Assembly: GCF_949987535.1 (NCBI RefSeq)
Contig: NC_080079.1
Coordinates: 4,468,001-4,532,000, forward strand
Source of the DNA: Balaenoptera acutorostrata
Lineage: Eukaryota; Chordata; Mammalia; Artiodactyla; Balaenopteridae
Length of the DNA stretch: 64,000 nucleotides
Reading direction: 5' to 3'
Under the pieces are notes generated by a model. The model saw only the letters and a program-made list of their open reading frames with translations. It did no database searches and had not been told where the DNA came from. This document shows positions 37,683 through 49,844 of this stretch, piece after piece (positions within the stretch are counted from its first letter, which is position 1; the number at the start of each line of letters is the position of its first letter). The position numbers and the translations under genes are program-made.

Positions 37683-38368
37683 AAGCACTTCCTTAAATTT
37701 TGCACCCCAGGACCTCACACGGTCCTACCGCTGGAGGGAATAACCAGAGTAACTAGGGCAGAGGAGAAACCTGCGGTGCTTAGCAGAGCACCTGACATAG
37801 GGCGGACCCTCGATAAAAATTATAATCATGTTAACTAACTCAACAGTCCACGCAGTAAGCTCAGGAAGATAGATTCTAACCTCCCGCACACCTCTCTCAC
37901 TTCAAGCTCTCTCCAGAGTTTACCTGAAGAACATTCCCAACAGCATAGAAGTGGAACTGAACCAGCATGGGGTTCATTCCTATCCATATTCCAATGTGAC
38001 ATCTTCCGGGTGGTTACTGCTAAGTCTGACTACTGAGATCTTCCTCTAGATGGCGCACTATTCTAATCCTATGAACACTCAGGATCCGCTATAGCCAAGT
38101 GTCACACCCATCATACCCTATCAGTAAGTCTCTCGGGTATTTTTCCCCTGCAGGCTGGGTGCCTATTGACAACATGGAATGTCATATTCATCCTTTTAAC
38201 ACACTGCCTGACATTCAGTGGACACAATAAATGCCTAAAACACATAATGGCTAATTGGGCCAATATGTCTAAAGTTTCCAAGTTAGTAAATTTATATCAA
38301 AAGGTTAAAGTTTTCAGACAGTAAGTTATTATTACAGCAGTAGTAAATGATTCAAAAGAATTAGCTCC

Positions 38369-38668
38369 GGGCTTCCCTGGTGGCGCAGTGGTTGAGAGTC
38401 TGCCTGCCAGTGTGGGGGACACGGGTTCGAGCCCTGGTCTGGGAGGATCCCACATGCTGCGGAGAAGCTGGGCCCGTGGGCCGCAATTACTGAGCCTGCG
38501 TGTCTGGAGCCTGTGCTCCGCAACAAGAGAGGCCGCGGCAGTGAGAGGCCCGCGCATCGCGATGAAGAGTGGCCCCCGCTCGCCGCAACTAGAGAAAGCC
38601 CTCGCACAGAAACGAAGACCCAGCACAGCCATAAATAAATAAATAAACCCAAAGTTTAAAAAAAAAAA
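38369..38668 (+). mobile_element. CHR-2-like SINE with transduced tail
   Basis: Exact duplication AAAAGAATTAGCTCC at 38354-38368 and 38669-38683. The ATAA tail is followed by CCCAAAGTTT (38648-38657) and then a pure poly(A). The exact duplication and clean poly(A) suggest a young insertion. Confidence 0.94.
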
Positions 38669-39059
38669 AAAAGAATTAGCTCCATGTTGCAATATTGATC
38701 CAAAGGCTTCATGAGACAGTTAAAGCCATTTCTCCCATCGTATTTTGGAACAGACTTGCCCTTAACTGAATTCAGAGCTTTTCAGCTGATAACGGTTTAT
38801 ATCCCCATCAGTCCTATTCCGGCAGCACTTAGTTTGGGTTTGCTTTGAGAAGGATCCGTGATTCCAGGAAACCGAGCAGACTGGACCCTCTGGGTCTCCG
38901 GGGCCCACCCTGCCGGGCGATACGGCACAACCCACGCGTTGGCACGGCTACGGTATCTACTCCCCCTGGGTCAGCACAACTCTGAGAAGTGCAATGACCT
39001 CAGCACAAACGCTAGACGGAAGCATGGAACTGTCTTACCTCCGAAGTCTCCTAACAGCG

Positions 39060-39545
39060 GCCTAGCGGGTGGTTAGCGCCAGTCCCAGCGCCGCGGTTCT
39101 GCGCCTGCGCTGACCTCGCCGCGCTCCCGCACCTGAGCCTGCGTTTCTACCCGAAGGGCGCAGTGGCCCCGCTGCGTCGCCAGATGGCGCTGCGGCCCCA
39201 GCCTTCGCGCTCCGGGGGCCTAGTGGGCTCGGGCCGGCGGGTCCCCTCCGCTTCCGGGTGGGACAAACAGAAGCGCCTCGGAGCAGTGGCGCTCCGGTCA
39301 CTCGGCTCCAGCAGATGGCGGAAGGCGACTGGGCCTGATGCGGGTGGACTGCTTTTTTTTTTTTTTTGCTTTCAAGAAAAGTCCCAAAACTGGATTTTTG
39401 TTTGAAACGCTAGCATTTACTGTACTTTAAACATTTTAACAGAAACTTCTTTAAGGGATGGGCGCGGGGCGGGGCTGCGCGGGAGGCCGGCTGGGGACGT
39501 AGCAGGACTGAGGCTGCGAGGTCCCAGGAGGTAAGTCCAGGCCCC
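39060..39545 (+). promoter_or_regulatory. Small CpG island with candidate orphan promoter and splice donor
   Basis: A CpG-dense block within AT-rich repeats, about 12 kb upstream of MKI67. It carries two AGATGGCG motifs (YY1/CTCF-like) at 39182-39189 and 39313-39320, a GC box GGGGCGGGGC at 39466-39475, and a consensus donor GAG|GTAAGT with GT at 39531. A run of 15 T (39353-39367) splits the island. This could be the promoter and first exon of a non-coding RNA on the + strand. No coding frame is recognised, and transcription is inferred only. Confidence 0.4.
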
Positions 39546-40700
39546 GGCCTGACATACAGAGAGGCAGTAAGAGTAACGTAACAAACCCCCTGTACCTATC
39601 ACCCAGCTTCAACAATTGTTGTACATGGGCATCTGGTGTCATCCCTACCCCCAGGACACTTCCACCGCTCACCTCCACTGATTTATTTTGAAGTAAATCC
39701 CAGATATCCTATTTCTTCCTCCATAAATAGGTAGTGTGTATCTCTAAAACTCAGCACTCTTCTCACATAACAATACCTTTTTCACAATAATAATACTATT
39801 ATCACACCAAAAATATTTCCTTAATATCATCAAATACTCATTCAGTGCCCCAGTTTCTCCACTGCCTCATGGGTGTGTCCTTAGCAGTGGATTTTTCCAA
39901 ATCAATTCCAAAAAGGCCCGTGAATTGCTTTCGTTTGATTTTAAAATGCTTTTTGAATTCAGGTAAAATTTTTCACATACCAAAAACCGTACAAATCTCA
40001 AGTGTATAGTTCTCAGAGTTTGGTCGGATATAAACACTTGCGTGATCAACATATCAATCCAAATGTAAAAGCTTTCCATCACCCCTGAAAGTCCCCTCCT
40101 GCCCCCACCCAGCCCACCAGAAACCACTGATCGTACTTCTGTTATCATAGAGGAGGTTTGCCGTTCTAGAAAATCACATAAGTGGGCAGACAACATGTAC
40201 CCATCTGTGTCTAACTTCTTTCACCCAATGTAATATGTTCCTTGAGGTTCAGTCACAATGTCCTATGTACCAAGACTTCATTATTTTTTATTCCTTTGTC
40301 ATATTTCACCATGTAAATATAACACAGCTTGTACTGTAACATAGCCTCTTAGGACATTCCCTGTTGATGGATATTTGGATTGTTCCCAGGTTTTGGATAT
40401 AGCTGCTCACACAAGTCCTTTTGTGGCGATATGCTTTCATTTCTCTTTGGCAAATGCCTTGGAGTGGAATTGCTGGGTCATGGGAAAGATGTATATTTGA
40501 CTTTATAAGTATCTGCCTGAGAGTTTCCAACCTGGTCACGCCGCTTACATGCCCACAGCAATGTCTGAGAACCCATCGCGCTCTGCAGCCTCCCCTGCAT
40601 TTGCAGTTCTCTGTCTTTTTAATTTTAACCCTTCTGGTGGGTGTGTAACGGTATCTCCGTGTAGTTTTAAATTGCACTTCCTGGTGTTTTGGGAATGAGT
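39545..40700 (-). mobile_element. Old L1 (L1M-type), reverse orientation
   Basis: Reads as 'acctatcacccagcttcaac', 'gaagtaaatcccagatatc', 'cctgttgatggatatttgg' and 'gtggaattgctgggtcatg' on the + strand, i.e. an antisense L1. A broken ORF2 tail is open on the - strand at 40306-40677. Related sequence may run on to about 40860. Confidence 0.8.
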
Positions 40701-41278
40701 TCTAGTTCTCTAGGTTCCTGCTTATCTGAAAATGTCTTTATTTCACCCTTTTTTTAAGCAGGGTATTTTCCTTGGATATAGAAATCTAGGTGGACAGATT
40801 TGTTTTTCCAATGACTGCCAGGCCTTGCAGAGTCTTGCCCTGGACTTGGAAGTCCAGCCCCTGGCTAAGGACCCTCAGCCGAGGTGTTGGCGTGCCCGCC
40901 CTTCTGCACACAGCCCCTCCTCTTGCAGCATCACGCCCGCCAAACCCGTCTTTCTCAGCAGCCCTGTCTCCAGTCTCTGCTCCCACGACAAGGGGAGATG
41001 CCTCCTCTCCACTCGGTCTCACCTCCCTGTACCCACACAGAAATCAGGGCCAGGAGGCACATGGCTCAAATTGCATGGTTTCTTCTCTTAAGGATGCCAG
41101 CCTGAGCTGGCTGTGTGGCCCAGTTCCCGCAGAGAGTGCCTTACATATTTTGTTCCATTTTACGATTGTTTGAAGTGGGAGGGTGAGTCTAAAACCAGTT
41201 TACTCCATCACAGTTGAAGTCCAAGACCTTCTCATCTGTTCCTTTAAATAGGTTCCTTTGCCCTCTTTTTGTTGTTGC

Positions 41279-41312
41279 TGTTTTGTTTTGTTTTTGTTTT
41301 TGTTTTTGTTGT
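41279..41312. repeat. GTTTT repeat
   Basis: Tandem GTTTT/GTTTTT units, about 34 bp; open frames across it are low complexity. Confidence 0.9.
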
Positions 41313-41996
41313 TCCTTGCATATACTGAAGAAAGCACTTCCTTGTCCTGCAGACTTGCCCACATCTGGATTCTACCTCCGCCTCTTACTTGCCCCTCTCC
41401 CTCGTGTTTCCTGGACACTGGTATTTCCATTCGGAGGCCAAATCCCATTCCAGCTGATTTCTTCACAGACCACTCGGAGGTCCAGGTGTGTACTGCTCTC
41501 CGCTTGCACTCAATGCTCAGTCTCTTTCTGTGATGTGAGTAGCCTTTGATGATCATTGCCTGGATTTATTTTTTCATGAAGGATTTGCAGAATGGTGACA
41601 TTCTTTTACAATTTCCCTTCTCCCATCACTTACTGAGTGCATCTGTAAAGAGAAACTCTCCCTGATCAACTGCGTGTTTGCTCTGAGGCACAGCTCCTGG
41701 AAGAAAGGCAGATGGAAGCTTGACCTTCTCCCTTGCTTTGCCAGAGTGGACAGGTTTCCTTATGTCTTTTGAAGGTGGCCAGTGAGTTTCTTTTCTTTCT
41801 TTCTTTTTTTGAAGGAATCATTGTGAACTTGAGGAATTTAAATATATTTTGTGCATTTCAAGTCCCTGTAGTTATTCAATATTTTTTTAGCTGAAGATCA
41901 AAGTTTCCCCACTAGGGACACGGGGGGCCTCTTCACAGTGACTCCTGGGTCCTTTGGGCGTGACCCCAGTAGTCTCTGAGAGGCATCCTTGGTTTT

Positions 41997-42328
41997 TACT
42001 TGTTTATTTTATTTATTTATCTTTGCCTGTGTTGGGTCTTCGTTGCTGCGTGCGGGCTTTCTCTAGTTGCATCCAGCGGGGGCTGCTCTTTGTCCTGGTG
42101 CGCGGGCTTCTCACTGCGGTGGCTTCTCTTGTTGCAGAGCACAGACTCCAGGCACGTGGGCTTCAGTAGTTGTGGCTCACGGGCTCTAGAGCGCAGGCTC
42201 AGTAGTTGTGGCGCACGGGCTTAGTTGCCGTGGGCACGTGGGATCTTCCGGGACCAGGGCTCGAACCCGTGTCCCCTGCATTGGCAGGCGGATTCTTAAC
42301 CACTGCGCCACCAGGGAAGTCCCATCCC
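41997..42328 (-). mobile_element. CHR-type SINE
   Basis: Reverse-oriented copy, flanked by CATCCTTGGTTTT (41984-41996) and CATCCTTGCTTTT (42329-42341). Confidence 0.92.
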
Positions 42329-42341
42329 CATCCTTGCTTTT

Positions 42342-45300
42342 CAGTGTGACAAGTCATTCTAGGGTCATCCTGCTCAGATCTTGCACCTGTTACAGGATTT
42401 ACCATTTCTATAGGGAAACTTGGTTTTTTTTTAGTAGGAAACAGTATTGAGAGACCACAATCTAGGAAGTAAGGACACTCATGACTATTGGGTAAGTTCT
42501 AGGTCTTTCTGGGAATATATCAGGAAATATGTCTTCTCTTTCACATTTTAAAAGAAATATATACCATGAATTCGTACTGCCATTCCCAATTCAAAATCTA
42601 CTTACTGTAACAAGGAATCCAACTCTGCTTTTTGATGTTTGACTGCTGACAGCTTTTAAGCCTCATCCCTTGCCTCCCTCCCCTCCCCCGCCTCCCCTGC
42701 CTGACCCCACGTCTGAGTGAGCTGATAAGAAGGGCCAGATGCTCCCTGCTTCAAACCAGCAAGCCCCCGCCACCAGCTTACCCTCATGCCGGCCCCGCTT
42801 CCTGACCACAGTAAAGCCCCAGCCAGGTTCTTTTCCTCACACTCGCAAGCCATTTCAGACCTGGTGAGAGGCCTGCCCTGCTCCCCCGGAGACCTCAGTT
42901 ATCTGAGTCATGAGCCTTTCATACCCTCTGGGGGATGGAGGCGGCACCATCGGGCCCTACACACAAATCAGACTTGAGGGGAGGGTCCCTCCTTTGCAGG
43001 GTATCCACAGAACACTTCACTGTTTGATTTCATATTTATATCCTTTTGTCTTAGGCTGAAAAACTCTCTAGTGATACTCATGTAATTACCTATTTGCTTT
43101 CTCCCATTATAATAAGTTCAGAATAATGATATCAATATTACTACCAATGCAATTATTGAAAACTGCTTGATATTATTTTTCAGTTCATTTATATCCTTGG
43201 GGAATGGCTATCAAGGGATGCACCATTCAATTATTGTGTTTTAAATGACTTTAAATTATTGCTCTTTGTGTGACTCTGTTGCTGCCTGAATGTTAGTTTC
43301 ACTTTAATTTCTACTTTTAGGGTTTTCTATATCTTTGATTCAATTGGTTTTATATTTATATAAATATTAATATGATTCAAGAGTCAAATCTATCAAAGAA
43401 GGAAAGTTCAGAGAAATCTAGCTTTTATCCCTGTGCTCCCTCCTCCATTTTTACATTATATGTATTTCACATTATATGTATATTATGTATATCATAATAA
43501 ATATTATATATGTATATATACATATGTAAACTATATGTATATTGTTTCATTTTAGTAAGAGCAAATATGCATATATATTCATAAGCCCATTTTTTAGATA
43601 AACGTAGCATGCTATATGCAACTTTTCCCACTTTATCTTTTACACTTGATAATATTTGGAGGCAATTATTCCATAGCAGTTTACAGAAATATTAAAATCT
43701 TTTTGTTTGAATAGGCCACTTAAAGTTATTGAATTATTTGATGTATTTGATACCAATCTTGTTATATTTTAAAATATATACTGATATAGCTATGTAGTCT
43801 TTCACTATGTTATCTGTATTCTCTGTCTCTCTTTTCTGTATGTTTAGATATTTCAGAGTGTTTGTAGTTATGGTCTAATGGCTACACTTACACTAACAGC
43901 TTTATGTAATATCTTTGTCCCTTCTCTTTGAACCCATTGGTTTCTTAATATGAGCCTTCTTGATAATTAGCTAAAACCTTCTCTGACACAATATTTAATT
44001 TGAAGTAATATTCTTTTACTTCCAGTTCATACCTAGAAGGCAATCAGAGAGCTTATTTTCTTTTCCATATACCCTCACCTCTACCCCACCCCAGTCGCTA
44101 TTTGTTGTATTATGTCTACATTGTCGGAGTTTATACCCTCTACAAAAGATATTTTGCTTAAAACCATCACGTAGCCTTAGTTCTGCACTTACATTTATAT
44201 TTAATGTTCAACACTGAAACTTACTAAAGGTATCTTCAGTTTTGGGTTATTTGAAGCTTGATCACCCCAAGTAAGGATGTTTAAGACAAGTTTTCTGTAG
44301 CATCTATACTTGAGGCCTCTTTGTAAACCTATATCTTCCTGGCATGCTTTCCTTGTTCTCTAGGGAAATTATTCTCCTCACTGTTCTCTCTTTTGTTATG
44401 ATAAATGTCTAGGACGTTCCATTGCAATTCATTTCTTTATTACTTAGGTGACAGGGTTTTCCTACAGTATTAATATAGGAGGTTAGGACTCATAACTTTT
44501 TAGCTTCAAGTTTCTAGGGGTCCCTATTCTATTCTTAGCAATAAGTGTTCCAAATTGGCCTGTACTTTCTTCAGGTTGCTTGATGCACTGGTTTGTATAT
44601 GGTTCCTCTCTCACCTTTGTACCTAGGGTCCCTGTCCTGCTCAATTTGGAGTCTATCACCCAGTGGGAACCATTGAGTCTGGAAACTTGGTTGCTTGTCA
44701 GTGTACTGTATTTGTAAAGTAAATATTTCAGCCTTGCCAATCACGAACTCTTCAATACATTACACAGCAAAACTTCCTTTATGAGTGGACATATGTAAAG
44801 GACATTTTTTTAAAACTGGCAAAAGAGAAAGAGAGTCACTCTCAAGGAAAATTACCTTTCCCTACCCAGAAATTTCCAATGTTTCAAAGGCAAAATTTTA
44901 GTTAGGGCTGTAATGAGGGCTTTCCCAATGATAGATATACACCTAGAATTCTATCATGTTCTAATAACAACATATAAATAATCATTGATCATCTCTAAAG
45001 ATTTTATTACAGTAAAAAAAAAACCACAATTACTATAGGATAGAAACTTGTCTGAACTAATTATTAGAGTATTGAAATTCTGTTCTCAAGCAACTCAAAT
45101 ATCTAAACCTAAACTCATAGATCTTTCCTTTCATTTTGCAAGAACCACATACTGAAAAGTGGTTCCAGGAGAGTTTCAATAATGACACCCCCCTCACCTC
45201 CAGGAAAGAGGGTCTGTGAGATTCTCTCCAGGGGCACCGTCTGGCCCTGGGGGTCCAAGAATTATGAAGATCACAGAATTGAAAGGTTCAAATTGTTAGT

Positions 45301-46052
45301 TACTCAAATCTTTGACAGTGGAAGGAATAATCTTTTATAAGAGATTATCAATTACCTATCTAGTTCAACTACTCACATATCATACACCTAGAGGTCATAA
45401 CCTTCTCCAGTAAAATTGTTTCCTTCTATGTCAGTTCCCCTTTGAAGCAGTGATTTCACTCAGCATCTTTTGGGGATCTAGATATGCTGGCAGAGCCCTG
45501 CACTGTCATCTGCCTGTGGATATGCCAGTGCTCCAACCTGAAGTGAAGCCATTCCTGGACAGAGATCATGGAATCCAATGTCCTTTCAAGGAATCCAGGG
45601 ATCAAGGACCCCACGTCCTTTCTAATCTTATTTTAGTTTTATTTTCCCATTTTATACTCAAGTGACCTACTCTGGAAGTTTCACTGTGGACTTTTGGGTC
45701 ATCTTTGAAGGTAGCTTTTTTGAGCCTATCTGTTCCTTACCCCCACCACATATGTCAGCCATACATAGAATGTTCTCAGAGAGCTGGCGAGTTTTATCCT
45801 TTACACACGTTGATCCAAGGAATCCAACAAGTGGCTTTAAATATTCTTTGGCTTTATGACTGACTTTTAAAATTCTGCTAACTCCGCTGAACAAGGATTT
45901 ATATATTTGTTAAATAAATTGACAAGGAAAACTCAAAGACATTAAAGATACTTAGGGAAATGGCACAAAAAGACTGTTGCCCCAAAGTAAAAAGGATGAA
46001 AAGTTTTAGAAAGGTAAAGAAAAGTGTTTAACCTTACCAGTAGTTTAAAAAT
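42342..46052. other. Intergenic AT-rich DNA
   Basis: Largely AT-rich with one probable LINE remnant (43380-43740). The frame at 44483-44740 on the - strand is unrecognised. Confidence 0.5.
43380..43740 (-). mobile_element. Probable diverged LINE fragment with TA-rich expansion
   Basis: 'gcatgctatatgcaacttttccc' and 'ttggaggcaattattccatagcag' recall antisense L1M. It contains a TATATG-rich low-complexity tract at about 43450-43545. Confidence 0.4.
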
Positions 46053-46262
46053 TCAAACTGAAAACTAGATAAGTAACAAGGACCTACTGTATAGCAGAGG
46101 GAATTATACTCAATATCTTATAATAACCTATAATGGAAAAGAATCTAAAAAAGAATATATGTGTACACCTGAAACTGATCACCTTACTGTACACCTGAAA
46201 CTAATACAACATTGTAAATCAATTCTATTCCAATAAAAATTTAAAAATTAGAAATTTAAAAA
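46053..46262 (+). mobile_element. Truncated L1 3' UTR
   Basis: 'caaggacctactgtatagcag', 'caatatcttataataacc' and 'acaacattgtaaatcaattc' followed by an A-rich tail; similar to the copy at 15772. An imperfect duplication (AAAAATTCAAAC / AAAATTGAAAC) flanks it. Confidence 0.85.
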
Positions 46263-46751
46263 AAAAATAAAAAAATTAAAATTGAAACAATATTCCGTCC
46301 TTGGCTAATCAAATTAGCAGAGAATTTAAAATGTGAATGCACAGAACTGGTGGTAAAATAAGCATTCTCAAGTATTTCACTGAGTAGAAAAATTGTTACA
46401 AGCCTTTGAAAAGCAAGCAGTTAGATGATAAGGAGCAAATATTGTTTCGTCCAGAAACTAGATTTGGGGAGATCTAAACTAAGAACATAATCAGTTATGT
46501 CAAAACAAGGTTTTTGCCAAGATGTTCATCAGCACATTATTTATAATAATAAAATGCTAGGGAAAACCTTAAATGTTCAAACACAGGAAAATAAAGTTAT
46601 CAAAGTGATATTCACCAAAAGTGAATGAGAAAATGCTTATGTTATAATGCTAAATGAAAGCATACCAAATAAAATGGTGTGTGTATACACAGATATGTAA
46701 TGCTTGTTATGCAAAATAAACAGTAGACAGACAAAAATATGACTGGGTCTT

Positions 46752-46774
46752 TGTGTGTGTGTGTGTGTGTGTGC
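46752..46774. repeat. GT microsatellite
   Basis: About eleven uninterrupted GT units. Confidence 0.93.
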
Positions 46775-46895
46775 ATTTTGGGGTAACTTTTTCTTCCTTC
46801 TACATTGTATATTTTCCAAATAGTCTATAATGGCAACATATACCTTTAGCATCTTAAATTTTAAAATGTTTTCCAAAATTTCTTTCATGTTTTCT

Positions 46896-47303
46896 TTTTT
46901 TTAACATATTGGAGTATAATTGCTTTACAATGTTGTGTTAGTTTCTGCTGTATAACAAAGTGAATCAGCTATACGTATATATATATATCCCCGTATCCCC
47001 TCCCTCTTGCCTCTCCCTCCCACCCTCCCTACCCCACCCCTCTAGGTGGTCACAAAGCACCACCGAGCTCATCTCCCTGTGTTGTGCAGCTGCTCCCCAC
47101 TAGCTATCTATTTCACATTTGGTAGTGTATATATGTCCATGCTACTCTCTCACTTCGTCCCAGCTTCCCCTTCCCCCTCCCCGTGTCCTCAAGTCCATTC
47201 TCTACGTCTTTGTCTTTATTCCTGTCCTGCCCCTAGGTTCATCAGAACCATTTTTTTTTAGATTCCATATGTATGTATTAGCATACGGTATTTGTTTTTT
47301 TCC
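46896..47303 (-). mobile_element. 5'-truncated L1, reverse orientation
   Basis: L1 3' UTR and end of ORF2 read in reverse ('ggagtataattgctttac', 'gtttctgctgtataac'). CATGTTTTCT at 46886-46895 and 47304-47313 is the target-site duplication. Confidence 0.9.
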
Positions 47304-47313
47304 CATGTTTTCT

Positions 47314-47999
47314 GATGCCACGTTCTGTCCCAGTTTCTTTTTCTAAATTCAGAGAGTAGAAGTCAATGTCCTTGTTCCCTGTTTCTCCAGGCTGTTAAGT
47401 CGCGCGTGGGCACACAGGGGAGGTGGAGGGCACATAGGGTTGGCTGGAGGAGGCCTTCACTGGTCAGGGGACGTCCAGGTTGACTCCTCTCCAGGTGGTT
47501 CTTTACCTGTGCTAGTTGTGGTTCATCCTGTCTGCAAAGCCCAGCTCCCCTTCCTCCCCCAGTGAAGAGTTACCGGGGAAGATGGGCAGAATCAACAGCC
47601 CTGAGGCTAGAAGGATCTGGGCATCTTTGGGGAAGGAAGAACTCAGGTGGCTTGAGCAGGAAGTGGATTGGGATCAAACTGACCAAGGAGGCAGAGGCCC
47701 AGGTCACATGTGGCCTCATAAGTCCTGGCAGGAGTTTGTATTCAATTCTGAAGGCAATTAGCCACCTCTGAAGGATGTGACGCAGGAAGTCACATGATCT
47801 AGTGTGTGTTTGCAGCAGCTCATTCTGTCTACTGTGATCTGATCTGTGATCTGGTCCTCTACAGTGGGTCCTGAGGTGAGGTCCCAGAGGTCAGCAAGAT
47901 TGTATCACATCACCTTCAGAGTTGGGACTAAGAGACTAGGAAAGCGATGAGGGAATTTGGAGGGGGAGGTGTGGTCTCATGTGTGCTTGGACCTAGGTG
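47314..47999. other. Intergenic, no gene recognised
   Basis: Unique-looking sequence between an L1 and the GC-rich block. 49241-49844 and 50311-50889 are likewise without recognisable features. Confidence 0.5.
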
Positions 48000-49240
48000 G
48001 AGTTAGCCTTCCAGAGGAGCTGGGAAGGAAGGCCCAGGGGACCTAGTGGGGACAGAAGCTGGGAAGGCAGGGAGGGGCAACCCCACAGACCACCTGGTCA
48101 CCGCACCTGTGGAATGCTGGCCAAGGGGAGTGGCCGGGGAGTCCTGCTTCTGACTGGGGAGAGGGGAGATTGGGATCCGAAGCAGGGAGCCCAGGAGAAC
48201 CCCGGTTTGGGGCCCCGGGAAGCAAGTCCAGCTTCGGAGATGGAGGTTGGAGCCAGGCGGGTGGCCCGGGCCGGGTCAGCGCCTGGGCATGGGGGCTGGA
48301 GCTGACAGTGACCAGACTTCTAGGGGTCTCCAGGGTCTCAGCAGGGCGCGTGACCAACGTGAGGGAAGAGCGCGCCCGATCCATTCCAGAAGGACCCCAG
48401 CCCCACCCCTGGGCCGCCTTTCTCGTCCCAGACCCACAGTTTAAGGGCTGGCCCAGGAGCAGGGTGAGTGAGAGACGGGGAGGGGGAATGAAGTTGCGAG
48501 TCTAGGGGCGCTGCTGATGGACTCCGCGACCCCTACCTGCAGCCGCCCGCCCAAGGGTCCCGGGGCCAGGGTGCGCGGCTGGGACCCGAGACATGCTGTG
48601 GACTCGGACGGAGCACCTGCCCCGTGCGGTCCCGGGGGTGCCAGGATGAGACCCTGCCCGGATAGACTGAGCTTGTGGGGGGAGGGGGGAGGGGGGAGGG
48701 TCCAGGAGGGGCGTCTGGAAGTCCAGGCCCTGCGCCTCCCTCCTCGCCCCTCCTCTACACCCCAGGAGGACCGGGTGTCCGGGATTACAAAAGATACTAT
48801 TTATGGGAACAGAGATGACCAAACAACAGAAATGTCTCAAATGTGATAAATATTTATTAAACATATACTCAATTTATTGGAAGTGCACGCTCTAATTGGG
48901 CGAATGGGCGTGGATTTTAAGGGAATTGCTGAAATTTCCCTTTATTGGGTGCCGGGCAATGCCCGGTAGTGAGTTTCTGGCAGGTGAGAGTGGGAGGGGG
49001 GATGGCCGGGAGGCGCGGTCCAGGGGCAGGGACACCACCCCTCCCCCACCCCCAGACACTTTCTCGGGCTGATCATTTTAGGGCACGAGTGCGACTGGAC
49101 TGTGAGAGTCTGAAAGTGAATTCCCTGAAAACGCCCCAGGTCCACAGACTCCCTGGAAAGCCCTTTCCGGCCCATCGGGGCTGGCGGTGCTTTAACTACA
49201 GGGTCCTTATTCCGCGTCCTGTTAAAGCCTGATTGTGCTG
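48000..49240. other. GC-rich block 2-3 kb upstream of the MKI67 promoter
   Basis: GC-rich with scattered CpG, densest at about 48330-48650. It includes four or more G-runs at 48677-48700 and several unrelated open frames on both strands. No transposon was recognised. It may be a distal regulatory region of MKI67, but nothing in the sequence proves this. Confidence 0.35.
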
Positions 49241-49844
49241 GAGAGGCGCCCCGGTGCAGACAGATGCCAGCCCTGCAAACGCGGATGCTCCTCCCAGCAG
49301 TGAGACTTGGGCTTTACTGGAAACTTAGGCTGTGGGCCAAGCCTCCAGTTCAACAGAAAACACCGCTGCTCAAGCGCATCATCAACAGTTTAAAGAGCGG
49401 TCCTCCCACAGATCAAAGCGCCCCACTTCGGCAGTCCCCGAAGTCTTTCCTTGAATTCCCTGCTCTCTCTGGAGAACTGAACGTATGTGTGGCGGAGGGC
49501 TTGTAAGATTATTTGACAGGAAATCTAGCACCTCCTGGTTCTAATTAGGCTGCCCCGACAGAGTCACAGAACAGTCCCTGATAACAAGCAGTAATTAGAG
49601 TGACAAAGTAGCATTTTACGGGGTTGATCGGGGATGAGCTTTCTTTGACAGTGTAAAAGTGAGGGAATGAAACTAATCCCCCAGAAGGTTAATAGTACCC
49701 AGGCATCTACACTACCCAACCCACATCAGCTTTGTCACAGAGGATTAGGAGTTGGGAATCCTACACATTCACGTTGTTTTTCTAGGTGCTTTCCCACATA
49801 ACTGTAGGCAATCTATCTCTGCGTTGTATCTCGGGAATAGAAAG

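Noticed and set aside
39368..39545. Processed retrocopy on the - strand (poly-T at 39353-39367)
   Set aside because: No recognisable parent, no polyadenylation signal at the right distance and no target-site duplication found; the CpG island reading is preferred.
40732..41173. Overlapping 119-127 codon frames on both strands
   Set aside because: They overlap in several frames with no recognisable domain and lie next to an antisense L1.
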